Shown: positions 47,301-61,420, counted from the stretch's first letter. The stretch is DNA of 64,000 nucleotides from Hymenolepis diminuta (GCA_900708905.1 CAADRB010000033.1:712752-776751), one strand, 5' to 3'. Translations and numbers: made by a program. The notes: generated by a model not told the origin, from the sequence alone.

Positions 47301-50300
47301 CCTGGTAAATAAAAACGTTTGTATAAACTGATTCAAAGGCTGCAAGTTGTTTAGATATGTTTGCAGAGGATGAATCATTCGTTGCATAGGTAATAGGATA
47401 TTTTCCGTAAAGGCACATCTTATGCATACACAGTCACTATTTCCAGTGGCTTCTTTCTGGGTGAAGTATCGGACAACCCAACGTAAAATGCGCATCTTTA
47501 TTAAAACTTCAATTCTGGAAAGGATTTTGTCCGCTAAATGCAACAGATTTTATAAAAGGGAAGTTAGGTAAATAACTAGGACAAATTGCAGTATACAGTT
47601 TGGGAGAAAATTGATGAGATAAGGCTTCAAAAGGCTTTGATGGCCAGTCTCGACCAGTATTCAAAAATCATAAGCAAATGTTCTCTAACATTTTGGAATA
47701 ATGATTTAAGAGTTGATATTTAATAATATAGATAGTAAATTCAAAACCCAAAACAGCTATTATGATAGTAATTCCATTCTTACCAATTTACTTCCATGGA
47801 GATCTTCAATATCGCCTTGAGCAATAGCTAGTTCGCCTTCAAGTCGTCGTTTATCAGCACTCAAATTATTGACTTGAGTGTTCAGCTCCGAGACACGGTT
47901 GGTAATCTCCTGGGTCTCAGATTCAGCCTTTCTGCGACTTCGTTCTAAAGCCTCCAATTGAACTCTGAGCATCTCAAGTTCTTCAGCGGCTGTTTGACGG
48001 CGGCTCTCACTCAGCTATACAAGATATAAATATTGTTTATTCATAACGGTGTTAGGTGAGGGACTGCAATAGTCAAACACTATGTATAGGACTGATAAAG
48101 TTGGAGAAGGTTCTAAATATTCTTCATTTCAATGGACTAAGAAACTACTATTTTCATATCGTGCTAAGGTAAATATAGCAAATCATATGGAGTTTGTTTT
48201 TCTCTGCGAAAGTAATCCGAATACATTCTTAACACTTGCTCGATATTTTCCTAGATTTACGGGGACAGATGGTTAATGATAACTCTCCATATGTTGAGAA
48301 AAATATTACCGTTGAGTTATGCTCCTTACTATGTTCATCTAGCAAGGTTTGGATTCTTCATTGGAAGAAAATGGAATAAATATTATTATCTGACTGACAC
48401 ATTGTCTTAAAACTAACAAAGACTATTGACAGAGTCGAGTGATTTAGTTGTAGCATTGAATATATACTAAATAAGTAACCCAGAGACGTTCTCACGAACT
48501 TCAACAGAGTTTTATTTTTTCTGTTTTATAGGGTGCTAAACAGATCAATTAAATATCTATTTTTTAATTAAAAAGAAGAAATTCAAGACTCTCTTAATAC
48601 AATTTACCGATTTTCTCATATATCTCCTTTAAAAAATTCAAAAAGTACATTTTTTCACTTCAGGAATCAGAACTGAAACAAACAGATCTGTTTTTAAACA
48701 AAACCAAATTTTGGTAGAAAAACTTCAGAATTATCTTATAAAGGTCATTTTCCATTCTGCCATAAAGTGTAATCAACGAAACTTAAGCGCAAATTATTTT
48801 AATCCAAGTGAAATGATATATAACTCTCCCAATCGAGAACAATGTAGTTTTAAAATAATTTACTCAGAAAAACATAGTAGAAAATTATTTTGCAATTGTC
48901 ACGTATATACGCCAATTTCTTATTTGGAACAAAAATAGTTCTGCTTTATTTATGAAATAGACCGTTGTGCATTGGACGGTTTCAGCTTTCCTCATTTTGA
49001 CATTCACATAACAACGGTGGATGGTTAACAATGACAGGATCTCAAAATAGAACTGATCATCATAAAACGGCCAAATATAGTTAAATTATCATTATCTGAT
49101 TACCAAAGGTTTTAATATAGTTATGGTGGACAATAATGAACCCAAACATCATTTTTTCTGTGAATTATGCGATTATTTTGGATTAACAAATAAATTAACA
49201 GGAAAAACGTGTCGTTTTTAACATTCACATGTGAACGTTAAATATGTATTGGTAAATCAACTATTTTTTCACTTTGGGTGTCGTGGTCATTTTGAAATAA
49301 TCTAACCCCTAATCTCTGTAAGTTGCGCACCACTTGTGAATCTTCAATGCAGCACACGTCCAAATGTGTTAATCAACCTCTTTCAAATCTTGCAAACAGT
49401 AAAAAATATCATTCAATTTTTTTGCAAATATAGTTGGCATTTGGTTTATCGTGGTGAGTTTATCCATGAATCTATTTTGACTAAAAACAACCATTCTGAA
49501 TGCCCTGATGAAATGATATGAATGAGGATTATGAACTTGTTTGATTTCATTCTCCCGACCTATTAATCAAAACCCATATATGCGCAGATGATGTGGAGAT
49601 ATAATCTTTAACAGAAAAAAGTAAACATTGAAAACGAGTCGGTTTCGGTGTTTTAACTTTTCAAAATCAAGGGAAGGATAGATTCAGCTGCTCTAGTTAA
49701 AAATTATCATTCCTTTAACTTGGAAAATTTCACTGTAACTGTAAGATTAGATCAACCCGAAGTGCACTCCCTCACCACCGCCCCACCTACTGTCAAATAC
49801 TGATTTAAGTCGCTTATCGATTATTTTATTGGGGTTCACTTCAATTGACTTACGACTCATCACCAAACCCCGTTACTTTTTATTGACTTTTAATTCCTTC
49901 GTATTTAGTTCTCTTCTACCTGTTTACAATTGTGGTGCCATAGTTTAATGCCGACACCTTCCTCTATTCTCTCTGCTAATACAAATATTCAGCCATCGAC
50001 TGTCTTTTTCCTAGCTTGCGGTTGTAAAGTCCGTAAAGTTTGACAGTTCAGCAAGTTCCTCCACCCTTTGCTAGTGAAACCCAAACTATACTTTTCTCCA
50101 AAATCAAAATAGATAATAACTTCACTTATCTAACATGAATAATTCATGTTATAATACAAATAGCTCACCTGGAGAGCTGATTTCGCCTCTTCCATTGAAT
50201 TGTTGAGTTCATCAAACTCCATCGCGAGTTGGTTATAGTGATCTTCAGCTTCTTGGGCAGCCTTTTCTGCGGTCTCTTTAGCTTCTCGTTCGTTTGCCAA

Positions 50301-53300
50301 CTCATGTTCCAAATCGGCCAAAGTTGTATCCAGCTTCTTCTTCCAACGAGCAGCCTCAGCCCGATGTTTGGATTCGAGGTCCTTCAGAACACCGTTCAAG
50401 TCCTCGATTGTACGATGACTTGAACGCCTGTTAAAAATTTTGAAGGAAAAATAGCTTTGTGATGCCTTTGCTTTGAATAATTTCAAATATTTGCTCCAGG
50501 AAAATGGGACTTTAAAATATTACTCTAACTGGAAAGACCATGTGGTTTAAAAGGGAGAGTGAGTAAATAAACCAGTTAAAAAGCCCTTTTGTTCTACTTC
50601 TTCCGCTTTCTAACAAAACTTTTTCTGGCCTAACAAAATTCAGCGCTTAGGAGAAAAGGGAGGGATAAATTTTAATTATCATTAGCCTCTTTTGCTTGAT
50701 AGGCAAATTATCCCACATCGTTATTTCTTACTTGAGTGTATATACCGAATAGAATAACCTCAGTCATCATTCAGCACTGAGGAAAGGCTATTTTGCATTC
50801 GACCAATTGAGGAACTGAAAGACATCCTCTCCATCCCCTAGAGAGGCAGGATTTTCATTTGTATATTGGTTATGAAAAAAATGCCATTATTACAGTGTTT
50901 CAGGTCTTTCCTATTAATCCAAAGATCACCTAGGAAAACGCCTTCCAACGTTTGCCTTGTATATAGAAGTAATATTATAAATCCTCTCAGGTAAGAAACT
51001 CGAATTCTGTCCCTCCTATTAGCCAGATTTAACAAGTGCGGTTGGCCATTCCACTTACCGAATGTATCCCGATGAAGAATGAAATCTTGGCCTCTGACGT
51101 CACAAATGAATACTTTAACCACTGTGTTACCGGTGTACAGAGGTTAATTTTAAATTGGCTGTTCAGAGCATTAGGTAAATAAACCTGTTTGGGCATCTCT
51201 TTTTGGTTTAAAAAGCTTTCATAATTTAATCTAATCCGTGTTGTTGGACTGATTAAGTGCTGTTTTGAAAGGATTCACAAATAGCATTATTTACGAATGG
51301 TGAGGTGTAAATGGATATACTTCATGAAGAGATTGAAATGATGAGTGTGTGGAATATGAATTGCTCTTTGATAAACTAGCATTTGAGATATGATAAGAAA
51401 GTTGTTTTATTGATTTCTGATATTTCGTAATTAAAGTGAAAGTAATGCAAATTATCAACCAGAATATAGATGCAAGTAGCAATTAATATCTTCATTTAAT
51501 TAAAACGAAAAAGAAATTAAAACTAGATCTTACTTGAAAGCCTCGAGTTCCTCTTCCTTTTCAGCCATACGTGAGGCCAAGTCTTGACGCAGTTGACCAA
51601 TGGTATTTTGGGCACTCTGCAATTTGGTCTAAAATGTGAGAGTAAAGGAAGGTTAGAAAGAAATATTCTGTTACCATAATTTTCCCATTAATGGCTTATT
51701 TTTATACTCTAAATCAATATGTACACTGGTGGCATAGTGGTCAATTTGCAATTCTGCTAAGTAAAAGACTACGGAGTAATTAACATAAGTCTGGTCGAAT
51801 GCTGGTTTCTCATTGGAAGGGTTCAGGATGATGCTCCTCTATTTAATTTGATTACTGACCTTGGAACTTTTAGAATCGATGTACAGATATTTAATTTTCA
51901 CTTTGATGTCCATGCCCCAATAGTGATTACTAAAATTGCACTATAGGTAATAACATTACCTTCTCCCTTTCTCTTTTATTTATTCTTTTATTATTTCACT
52001 CTGCGAATCATCTATTTTCGGAATAGTAAGCGATTACGTACTACCGCTAAAATTGCTTTCAGTAAGCAGAAAATAGTCAGACGATATTTTAACACCGAAA
52101 CTAGTAACTGGGGAAGGAAAAATTCCTGAACCCTCAATCCATCACTAGTTATTTTTGAACGAAATAAGTGAATCAATGAAATTGATATAATTAAACTATA
52201 AAATTTTTGAGGGACCCTATATTAATTGGAGAACTTGAAATGCTTTTGCGAAGTTTTAAAGATTTTATAAGTTTGTAGTGATATAATATTTAAGAGTCCA
52301 TCTTGAGTGAATTCTAGTGAACTCCGCAAGTTTAAAATAATTGGGTGCGACAAGACCTCTTACGGCACTAAATTAGCCGGTCAGCGATATCTGAATATCG
52401 TTGACTCAATCTTACTCATAAAATATGAAGGATATCCCATGAAATCTAAATTTTAGAACATTGCATAGATAACTCAATATTTCCGTAATTTCAGCAAAGT
52501 AAGACTATCGATGTCCTGATTTTATTGCCTACTTCTCCTATTTACCAGATGCATTTGAATTCTCAACAAGCACATGCTTCGTCAAGGCGAAGAAAGAAAC
52601 CTAATGAATACTGAACAATTATCTCCAATAAAACGTCATTTCTTTTTCCAGCTTTTTCCCACAAAAGAATGTTACTTTTCTCCATTAACAGAATTCCATT
52701 AGGCCATTTATTATTCCTCTCCTTTCCCCTTTAAACTAAAAGCTTTTAATTGATTCCCAACCATAGTTTATAGTGCTCAATTATATAACAGGTTGTAGTG
52801 CTAATAAAATATGGGGAACGGAGAATGAAATTAAGTGAACTCAAATTGCGACCAAGTGGCTAAGAAATCATTCATCCCTTTTAAAGAAGGGAAAGAGAAA
52901 GGAGTAGAAACAGTAAGTCAAGCAGAAGAGATATATGTATTTCCGGAGTGAAAACCCTTAGCCAGTACGTATCCTCCTATGCAGATAGCGTGACGGACAT
53001 AATTTGCCCCTTCTTCCCTACCACTTCTTCAACTGACCCTCTTCTTCCAGAAATAGCTAGAACATGCTTGAGAAAACATGTTTTTCCTTAACTGTCGCTT
53101 TATAATTTTTTGTATATAGCTTGACAAATGAACAAAAAAAGCCAACATTTGAAGAGTGAATCCGTAAAGGAGGAAAATGATTTGGTTTAAATGAGAGAAT
53201 GTCAACAATTTTGATAGGAAGATGACAAAACATTTTCCTCATAAGATAAAAGAGGTGATTTGGTGGAGAAAAACAGTTTGGAAAATGTCAACCGTGGTGG

Positions 53301-56300
53301 GTTAGATGATGCAATTAGATAGCACCAAAATAACTATTCGATTTTAAATGTCATGCTTAATAACATTTCATATTTACTCAAAAAACCATTACCATGTTTC
53401 CTTATTTTTGTCTTTAACCAAAGGAAAGGAAAAACTACGTTAACATTAGGAAAAATTAACTTGGAATGTTTATTTTAAGGAGAAGAATAATAAAATGTTG
53501 CTTCACTGATAGCAATGTTCCAATTGACCTTCAACGTTAATACTTAAGGCAAGTTATTTCTCCCACTAATTGTAAGAGATCTAGAACCCATTCGATCTGA
53601 TGCTCAGAATTCACAGAAACTCATTGCACTGCTAAACGATTGCTCATTAGAATACCATCGGTCACTATCAGGAAGTCCCTATTAAATAGATAATGCTGAA
53701 AGAAAGCATTGTGATCAGAAAAGGGCATGAACATTTGTATCGTAAAACAAACAGGGGAAATTTGCCAACTCTTACTAGAAATAAACTTTAATGAAAATAG
53801 CTAATTCACCTGTATGCTTAGAATGGAATAAAGATGAATTACGTTTCTTTTCACCATAAACCATTAATAATAGGTGAAAGTACGCCTGTCTCAACGTCAG
53901 ATTTTGACATTTACAGAATGTTTATTTTAGATTTTTTCTCAAAATTCGTAACTATTTATCAAAATGTTTCTTTTGGGCAAAAAGAAGACCACGAGAGCAA
54001 TGCTTATCTATAAATTTACGTTAAAACTACTAATTTTCTATAACTTTCTCAGTTGCCCATTTTACAGAGCTACAACTATTCAGACTCTGGGACAAGCAGG
54101 GAAGAAGACCTGTAGCTCAAAAAACTGGTGGTCTGAATATAGAAGTCCATAAATTGATAGTTCAGTGCATAGGGGACGAAATTACGACCACACCGAGTGG
54201 ACTCGATCGGACACAGAAAATATTCGATTTGGCTTCCTGTCACAATTTTTCGTAAAGATTATCATGTACCTGCGATTAAGATATATGTATAAATATATAC
54301 AGAGGTTACATAACAATTTGTTTAGAACTCGGATATCAATTGCCAAGGGTAAATCTTCTCTTTTAAACAACTGGCTTTCTAGAAAATTCATGTCAGAAAC
54401 ATACTCAATGGATTTGGTTATTTGTTCCCTCTACGTAAAACTCATTTTGTGCCTTCAACTTGATTGAATTCTTTGAGTGATATTACTAATCCACTTTGGA
54501 GTACTCTTGATCCACTTATTATTATTTAATCTCTTGATAATTTCAATTATTATTCACACACCTCGGTATCCTGTAAAGCTTCTTCCATTTCATGAATGTT
54601 CATCTGGAGGGATTCTCTTTCACGTTCCAAACGTACTTGCATGGCCTCCATTTCATCATTCTCCTTCGCTAGTTTGGCAACAGACTCTTTGAGGCTCTTT
54701 AGTTTTTCTGAAATGCCAGATGAAGGATGATACGTTACATCTGATATATTGTTTTAGGATAAATGCTCGTGTAGAATATGGGCTAACCGGTATTGTTACG
54801 GTTCTCCTTCTCCAAAGAGAGAAGTTTGGGTTCATTTTCCACTCTCCAATTACGAGAGTTTGAGAGCTCCTTTTGGACAGTAGCCAGTTTTGATCGCAGT
54901 TGGGCTTCTTCCGTTTGAATTTCCTCGAGAATTTTCTCCGTCTCACTCAATTGCGTGGTTACTGATTTCAACTCCTGTTTGAGATCCAAGTTATCAACTT
55001 GGTACTGGAACAAAAGCATATATTTAGGAGTTAGAATTTGTTGGAATATGTTTACCGATGGTAATAATCTGGGCTACTTACTGAGTCAAGTTGAAGTTGA
55101 ATTTCATGAATTTGTCCAGTGAGTTGAGTTTTCGTTCTCTCAAGACTAAGTACTCTCCCATGTTCCGACTCGTACTGCTCGGTTAGCTCATTAGTACGGG
55201 TTGTAAGACGACGTCTTTAACAGAAGATAAATAAAAGACAAATAAAAAGATGATAGTTCTTCTAAATATTATTAATCGGGAAATTTGTCCCACTTATTGT
55301 CCGCTACTGCGTAGACTGCGGGATGCTGAATCAGCATCTGCAGCAACATTAACTCGTGTATATTTGCTTTCAGCATGCAACATATGTCCGCCATAGACAA
55401 TTTGTGTGCCTCGATTATGGCTAAAATAAACTAAATGGGGGGTAATTTAAGGCTGGTACTTGAATTTGAGCGATTAGCTCAGTTAGAATGAGCAGAATTC
55501 TTTTCATACTTATTTCTATAACTACAGACCTATCACTTTTAAGCAGAAAATGCAATAATATAATATTTCAATTTAGTTATGTATCAGGATATCCCTAATA
55601 CCTATTACCATGCATGCAACTTTATGCTGGCTTCTTCCATTATAGATAAATGAACTGCTGCTTGTTAAGCTCCACATGTGATACGAGCTTTGCTGTTTTT
55701 CATTTGATAAGGTTTAAAGATGGGACTTCTTTGTTTGGTAACGAGTATATGGAAACTAATTATCATAAATCTTTCTATTTCCCTGCCTTATTGTAGTGAT
55801 GGCATTGAGTTCTAAAGTGTTTCATCTTGTAATTCATGGTCAATTATGAGTTTTAATAGGCTTTATCAGAGCCTCTTTTTTAACTTTCAGGAGTAGACAG
55901 GGAAAGGAAACTTTTATGTAAATTTTTATAAACGAGAAGGCAGGAAAAATAAGAAAACGACTTATATATGAGGAATCGGAAATAAAAGTGGCGGTAGAGC
56001 ACCTAAACAAATACTTTACCAATTAACTACTTCATTTAAGCTGTAAGCTGATCTTGTTTACTAACTGTAAAAGTTTTTACCACTGCTAGTATACAGAATA
56101 TTTAGAACCGGGTACGAAATTCCTCAATACAGTGCAATTAGATAGCCAATCGCAAAATCACTAGGGGATGTGTCGTTCATTTCTAAAGTTGTGTTATATC
56201 ACCCACTTAGCCTCATCGATTTCATTGTTGAGTTCAGCCACTTCACGTTCGTATTTGGTTCGAAGGGCGGCAAGCTCAGCATTGGTTTTGGCGAGTTGCT

Positions 56301-59300
56301 GTTGAGCTTGATTGGCGTTCTCGGCTTCTTCTTCTGCTCTAGCTTCTGCAGCCCCCAATTCCATTTGAAGGGTTGCCTGGCGAGATTGGAGGTGAGTGTT
56401 TGACTGAAAGGTGTAAGCATTATAATATGAGGTGTGTTTTAACAAAGATTTATGCTAGGCGTAAAGTTCCACGGCTTAGAAAGTTAAAGTGCATGAATCA
56501 ATACTACGAGAAGGGAAGTTAAAGATGGAACGAGACTTTCCGCCTTATTATAGTATGAAGAAATTAGTGTCATTTGGGCTTGTATAAGAATCATCACATT
56601 CATAATTCTTTTCTCCTTTGTGATAAAGGAAATTCTATTACTCTGTCTGTACTTGATTCAATTCTTACCTCAAGTGTAGTGTTAGAATATGATCATTGCG
56701 AATATCGGCGTCAGTATTAAGAGGATTTATCACTTTTCTAACATATTTATGGCTTGATTTTAGTGGAAATCACAAGCTGAAAATATTCAAGATTGATAAA
56801 GTGCTTTGGACAGCAAAAATTCGAAATTTTCAGTCAGTGTTTCTAAAAATTTGTTGAATCTCGAATTCCGTTGATATGTCTCGCTCCCTAAGCCGGGATT
56901 GAACGTTATGATCTGGTAGAACTGTACACTGGCCATCTAATAATTTTTGGAATCAATGCACTTGTGCGAATTTATACAAATGTGTTTCAGATTCGATTAT
57001 CTACATAACGATATTTTCTCCATATAATAAATCAGCAACATATTTTCTAAATAACAGCAGTGCTGTTCTGCAGAATACAACGACAATAGTTTACGGAGAC
57101 AACAGCCAACCAACCTTTTCCAATTTCAAAAAATTCACAAAGCATGCCATTTATCTGAATAATTAATCAAGATGTCTCTTCAGAGCTTTCCTTCTCTCTC
57201 GTAAATGTATACATACACATTGAATATGCATTCAATATTCAGCCAAACCGGACCGCCCTTTTGGGGAGCAAATATCAGTCACTATTAGCTAGCATGAAAA
57301 ACCACTTTTCAGAGAGAAAAAATTTACCGTAGTCTCCTCTTGAACCTGGCGCTTCAGCTCATCAATCTCCTTCTCCGAAATAGTGGCTTGACGCTGAACG
57401 ATATTAAGGGAGGTTGTCAACTTGTCTAAGCTCTTCTGTCTTTCGGCCTCATCGGCTGAAAGGCTAGAGTATTTCGCATTGGCTTCAGCTAGTTGTTTCA
57501 ACAAATCCTCATTTCCAGCTTTGAGACGAGTGTTCTGAGCTTCCAGAGCTTCGATTTTGTTTTCCAAAGATTCCTATAATTAGAGGAGAACGCCATGTAT
57601 TAATTTTACACATGAACATACGGGCGAATTTGGCTAGGAAATTAATGTGTAAGGTTTTGATACATTTAGGCTGTGGGATAATATCATAAAATTCAGATGT
57701 TTGAAGCATAAAAACCGTTCCGATATTTGGCCATTTGGATCTCACTTTTCGTTGTATAAAATTAAATTCATTGCTAGACTAGTCAAATAATTGTGATTTA
57801 GGAAATTTGGCCTGTCAGACTGTCGGGATGACCTGATAAATCGACACCATCTGGTTGTCAGACGCACGGCCGGGGATGTGTTCCGTCTGGACTGTCTGAT
57901 AACGTCGTCTCTTTTGGTATAGATAGGGGAAAGTGGACTTACGTTCATAAGCTCAATTTTGGAAAGATCCCCGGCGAATTTCTCCACCTGGCTCATCAGC
58001 TCACTCTTCTCCTTTTCCAATCTGAAAATACAAAGAAGTGCATATCAAACGATTTCCTTACATAGTAAAGGTTTGCTGCTATTTTTCAATTTAAATTGAT
58101 TTTACTCTGGCATTCAGAAAGCAGAAATTTTATTCTTAGAGTAGAGAATAAATAATAACCTCAAAATTACAGATCACTCCTTTCGCTGTTCAACTTCCAA
58201 AAAGTCTACCTTCAGATGTTCGAATTTTACCACTTGTAAAAGTTTAAAAGACTATCGATGGGATGCATATGAAAAAAACCATAGAATCGATAGCTAATAT
58301 CTAAAGGAATTTTAATGATTCAGAAGATACCTGGAACGAGACAAAGTAATGGAAAACACTGCCACACTAATAACAATCCAAATCGAGAAAAAAGTCGGTG
58401 TATGTTATAGCGGCCGAAATTTGAAAAGATTTGGTTGAATAACTGTTTGATATAATGTCATCTGCAAATTAATCACTTCAAAGATTATAATATTTCGCTT
58501 TGTTTACCAAAAATTGAATAAAGATAGAAGAGCCTTCTAAAAGGTTCGATTACGTTAGAACTTTCCGATAATACGTTTCGTCAAAACCCCTTTCTATTTT
58601 TAACCGAGCATTGCAATTACTTTAATAGATGACCGACTTTCAGTGCCTTTTATACTTTTTTCCCTATTCGATATTTTCTAAGTGCTGTCCGTTTAAAGTA
58701 CGGTCGATTTTAGCCTTCGCGTATCTGAAAAATATCATTTGCCAACTACACGCAAATAATGATTGACTGTGAGCACAGATAATGCCTACATAAATAAAGG
58801 GCTACTAATATTGCAATGACGCTTTTAAAAAGGCAGCAAATATTTGACAAAGGTTATCTTCTTCGGAAGAACTAATCACCGTCTTTCCTTTGTGAAAGAA
58901 GGTTACTCATTAATGCTACACCTACAATATTTAGCGCATTAGGAACTATTAATCTTTGCCTAGCACTCTCCTAGTCAGATTATTTATTAAAATTTAGGGG
59001 CTTTTGCCTACACTTTAGGTTACGAATCAACTTAAAAGGGCTTAGGAATGAGGCCAAATTCTTTAATGTCAAATCAACGCCAGTGTTCAACCCTGACCTT
59101 ATTGGGAGGAAAGAAGTCACGTAACGCATTGCCAGAAAATTGAAAGAGTTAACGTAGTAACGTAAGGTCAAGATTTTGATTGCCATTCAAATCAGTAGTA
59201 CTTACTTGGACTTGATTCGTCGAAATTCGTCAAGTTCGTGATTTTGCTCGTCAATCGAGGCCTGATAGCGTTTACGTAGCGATGCAGCGTCTTCTTCTTG

Positions 59301-60982
59301 AGTGTGCCGCAGCAAATCTCGCTCCTTTTGGATCACGTTAAGTTCCATCTCCTTCCTTCGAATTGTGTCCAACTGACAAGATAAATAGAATTCGATAATT
59401 CACTAAGAGAATAGGAAATACAACATTACTGGGTTGAATAAGTAGATGACTGGGGTCTCAGATAAATAGATTTTTAGATTTTTATTGCTATGAGCAATGT
59501 CAATTACTGTTGGCAACAGCATAATAAATGTTGGATATTTTCAATGGCAAAGTCATTAACATTTCTAAAGTTCCACCAGAATAATTGCCCCAGACTCTTG
59601 GATTCCAACTTTAAAGCATTAAAGACACATCACCGAACTTTCTCATTAATTTGAAGCTTTAATTTACACATTCATTGGTCCATGAGATGCGAAACCCCAG
59701 ATAAAATCTCCAGAATAATGGGTTCTCAAAAAACAAAAGAGGAATGCGATTAGAGAAGGCCTACCTCATTAAATTAACCTTTTATTTAACGGACTGTAAA
59801 ACAGTCACAATTGGGTTTGAAAATTGTTGATAAAAAATCCTGCAAATCGCTTCAGACAAAAGTCTTATAAAAGGGTAAATATCAAAGAAGATACGTAGCG
59901 TTCTAATATACTTGAGGCAAACAGCTGCATATCAGCAAAATTCTAAGTTGTAAAACTAAATAAAGCCATTTTTAATTGAATTAAAAGATGAAAATGAAGG
60001 CAATCAAAAAGAGGAATGTTTCCATTTAAATTCACTGACAAAAACAAAATAGAATCAGGACTTAGCCTAATTCAAAATTTGAAAAATCGATAAACCAATT
60101 TGCCAATAAAAATAGCTTACCTGCTGTGAAATAGTTTCATTGGCTTCCTCAAGGCGTTCCTGGAGTATTTCAATCTCCAGTGCCATATCGCAGTTGTCTC
60201 TTTGACTCTAAAACCAATAAGCATTAACACAAAATCCTCAGAAAAATAAATGCATCTATTAAATATTGATAATTAGGAGGCGTACCTTAGTGAGAACAAT
60301 ACGTTCATCCTGTAGTCTTTCCTCCAAATCTGCGACTCTCGCCTAAAAGGGAGTATTAACAGGTTGATTTTATCTCGACGTTAAGTGTTTTCCTTGCTCT
60401 CCCCCTATTCCCCTGTATCCACAACTTACACCATTATTTTGCATTAGTGACCCCTCACCCTTCGTATTTTATTAGACCATTAAGTTCCGTTCAAGTACGA
60501 GAGATTTTATCTCAGCTGCACTTCCCTTCATTACAGAGAGAGAGAGAGAGAGGGAGAGGTTATAAAAGAACCCAGTCTAATTGAGGCCGTATGGAAAGGT
60601 AATAATTTAAATTATAATCAGCAATTAAATGCTTGTTGTTTCCCAATTCATCATCAGGAAGTTAACTAAATTAAGGCACGTTTCCGGACTTTAGATAAAT
60701 TCATTGATGACGGTTTTCACTAACGCTCCTATGGTAATTTATTTAACAATTTGTCTATTTCATTTCCGCTTGACAGGAATGAAGTTGATACAGAATTTAT
60801 TGATGACAGTGGGTCGCTAGTAATGATAGAATTTTGACAGATTAATGAAGAAAAAATATCAGTATTATAACAGGCAGAAAACTAACCTCAAGGCGAGATT
60901 CAGAGGGTGAACTAGGGCGGTAGATAGTATGCGACATGGCTACAATATTAGCCTCTGGTTCGCTTATTTGAACAGTAGCCAT
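44345..60982 (-). CDS. Paramyosin-like coiled-coil rod protein (myosin tail family)
   Basis: A headless myosin-tail protein, expected in the core of thick filaments of invertebrate muscle. Exons in coding order: 60887-60982, 60286-60342, 60121-60207, 59206-59372, 57943-58021, 57328-57573, 56207-56403, 55082-55214, 54788-55004, 54562-54707, 51534-51628, 50169-50427, 47784-48014, 47018-47301, 45387-45519, 44345-44629. All junctions are GT-AG and in phase; the total is exactly 904 codons (903 aa), slightly longer than usual flatworm paramyosin (about 865). The N-terminus has a short non-helical head, then HTIYRPSSPSESRLEARV, matching the paramyosin ISRTIYRG.SP...RLE.RV pattern. The rod shows heptads throughout and collinear landmarks RRKEMEL, KRRLEGELAIAQGD, LRAEQD-like LQAEQDLARRA, and KLRKAQEQLEEAELRATMAE. 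The tail after about 843 is Ser/Arg-rich. No motor domain is present. It is clearly diverged from the highly conserved canonical protein, so it is probably a paralog. Confidence 0.9.
45849..45877. repeat. Hairpin-forming inverted repeat
   Basis: Ten-bp arms gatggaatga and tcattccatc flank a 9-nt alternating AT loop. Lies in an intron of the paramyosin-like gene. Confidence 0.8.
51060..51136 (-). mobile_element. tRNA-like SINE fragment
   Basis: On the minus strand, GGTAACACAGTGGTTAAAG resembles a pol III A box region (TRGYNNARNNG). About 35 nt on, TTCTTCATCGGGATAC is a degraded B-box-like stretch. It resembles 51720-51830 and 56890-56945. It does not fold as an intact tRNA by eye. Confidence 0.3.
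51720..51830 (+). mobile_element. tRNA-like SINE fragment
   Basis: ggtggcatagtggtcaattt (about 51728-51747) fits an A box and ggtcgaatgctgg (51793-51805) fits a B box, about 55 nt apart. That is the spacing of tRNA-derived promoters. Stems are not intact, so a SINE is more likely than a working tRNA gene. It lies just upstream, in gene orientation, of exon 11 of the paramyosin-like gene. Confidence 0.4.
56890..56945 (-). mobile_element. tRNA-like SINE fragment
   Basis: On the minus strand, GATGGCCAGTGTACAGTTCTACCAGATC is followed by CGTTCAATCCCGGC, a good B-box match. The spacing is short. It resembles the two copies near 51 kb and lies in an intron. Confidence 0.35.
60535..60558. repeat. 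(AG)n microsatellite
   Basis: An AG dinucleotide run with one interruption near its end (aggg), in intron 1 of the paramyosin-like gene. Confidence 0.85.
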
Positions 60983-61420
60983 CCTGTTGTTTTTAACTCC
61001 AGTGCGCTAGGGAACTAATATTCCACTTAGAATTTCACGCGAAAGGGCTAATCCGAAAGCTCTGTCTACTGAGTTTCCGAAATGGGAGAGATAACCGAGT
61101 CCGGCTTAAGTGGCCGACCTGAAATTTCTGCTGCAACACAAAGTGTATTAACGTGTGCCGCTGCCACCAGTATGGGTGCAGTGATGTGTGGTGTCTAGCT
61201 TAGATTCTCCTTTGCTGTAGCTACTGTGCTTCTGTAATAGCAGATTCGTCCTCTTTGCCTTGGTGCAAACGTGCTTGTGTCCGGGTCGATTCTCCCAATG
61301 TGTGCACGCACGCCTCTCCTCATTGGCCAATTTATTGGCACACACACATGCGTACATCCACGTTTCTGAGTGTGCAAGACTACTGTCGGGAGGTTTGTTA
61401 GGTCCTAGAAAATAATGGAC
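60983..61420 (-). promoter_or_regulatory. Upstream region of the paramyosin-like gene
   Basis: Less AT-rich than its surroundings. On the minus strand it holds two GCCAAT words in GCCAATAAATTGGCCAAT (about 61322-61339) about 350 nt before the ATG. A pyrimidine-poor TTGTGTTGCAGCAG and a TTTCAG at about 61121-61140 could be acceptors of a 5' UTR exon or of trans-splicing. No clear TATA box. The promoter function is inferred from position. Confidence 0.3.

Noticed and set aside
54165..54467. 100-codon plus-strand open frame
   Set aside because: Lies in an intron of the paramyosin-like gene on the other strand, with no similarity or splice partner.
57810..57910. Repeated gactgtc/gtctg words suggesting an inverted repeat
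   Set aside because: Arms do not pair over more than a few bases; better seen as locally biased sequence in an intron.
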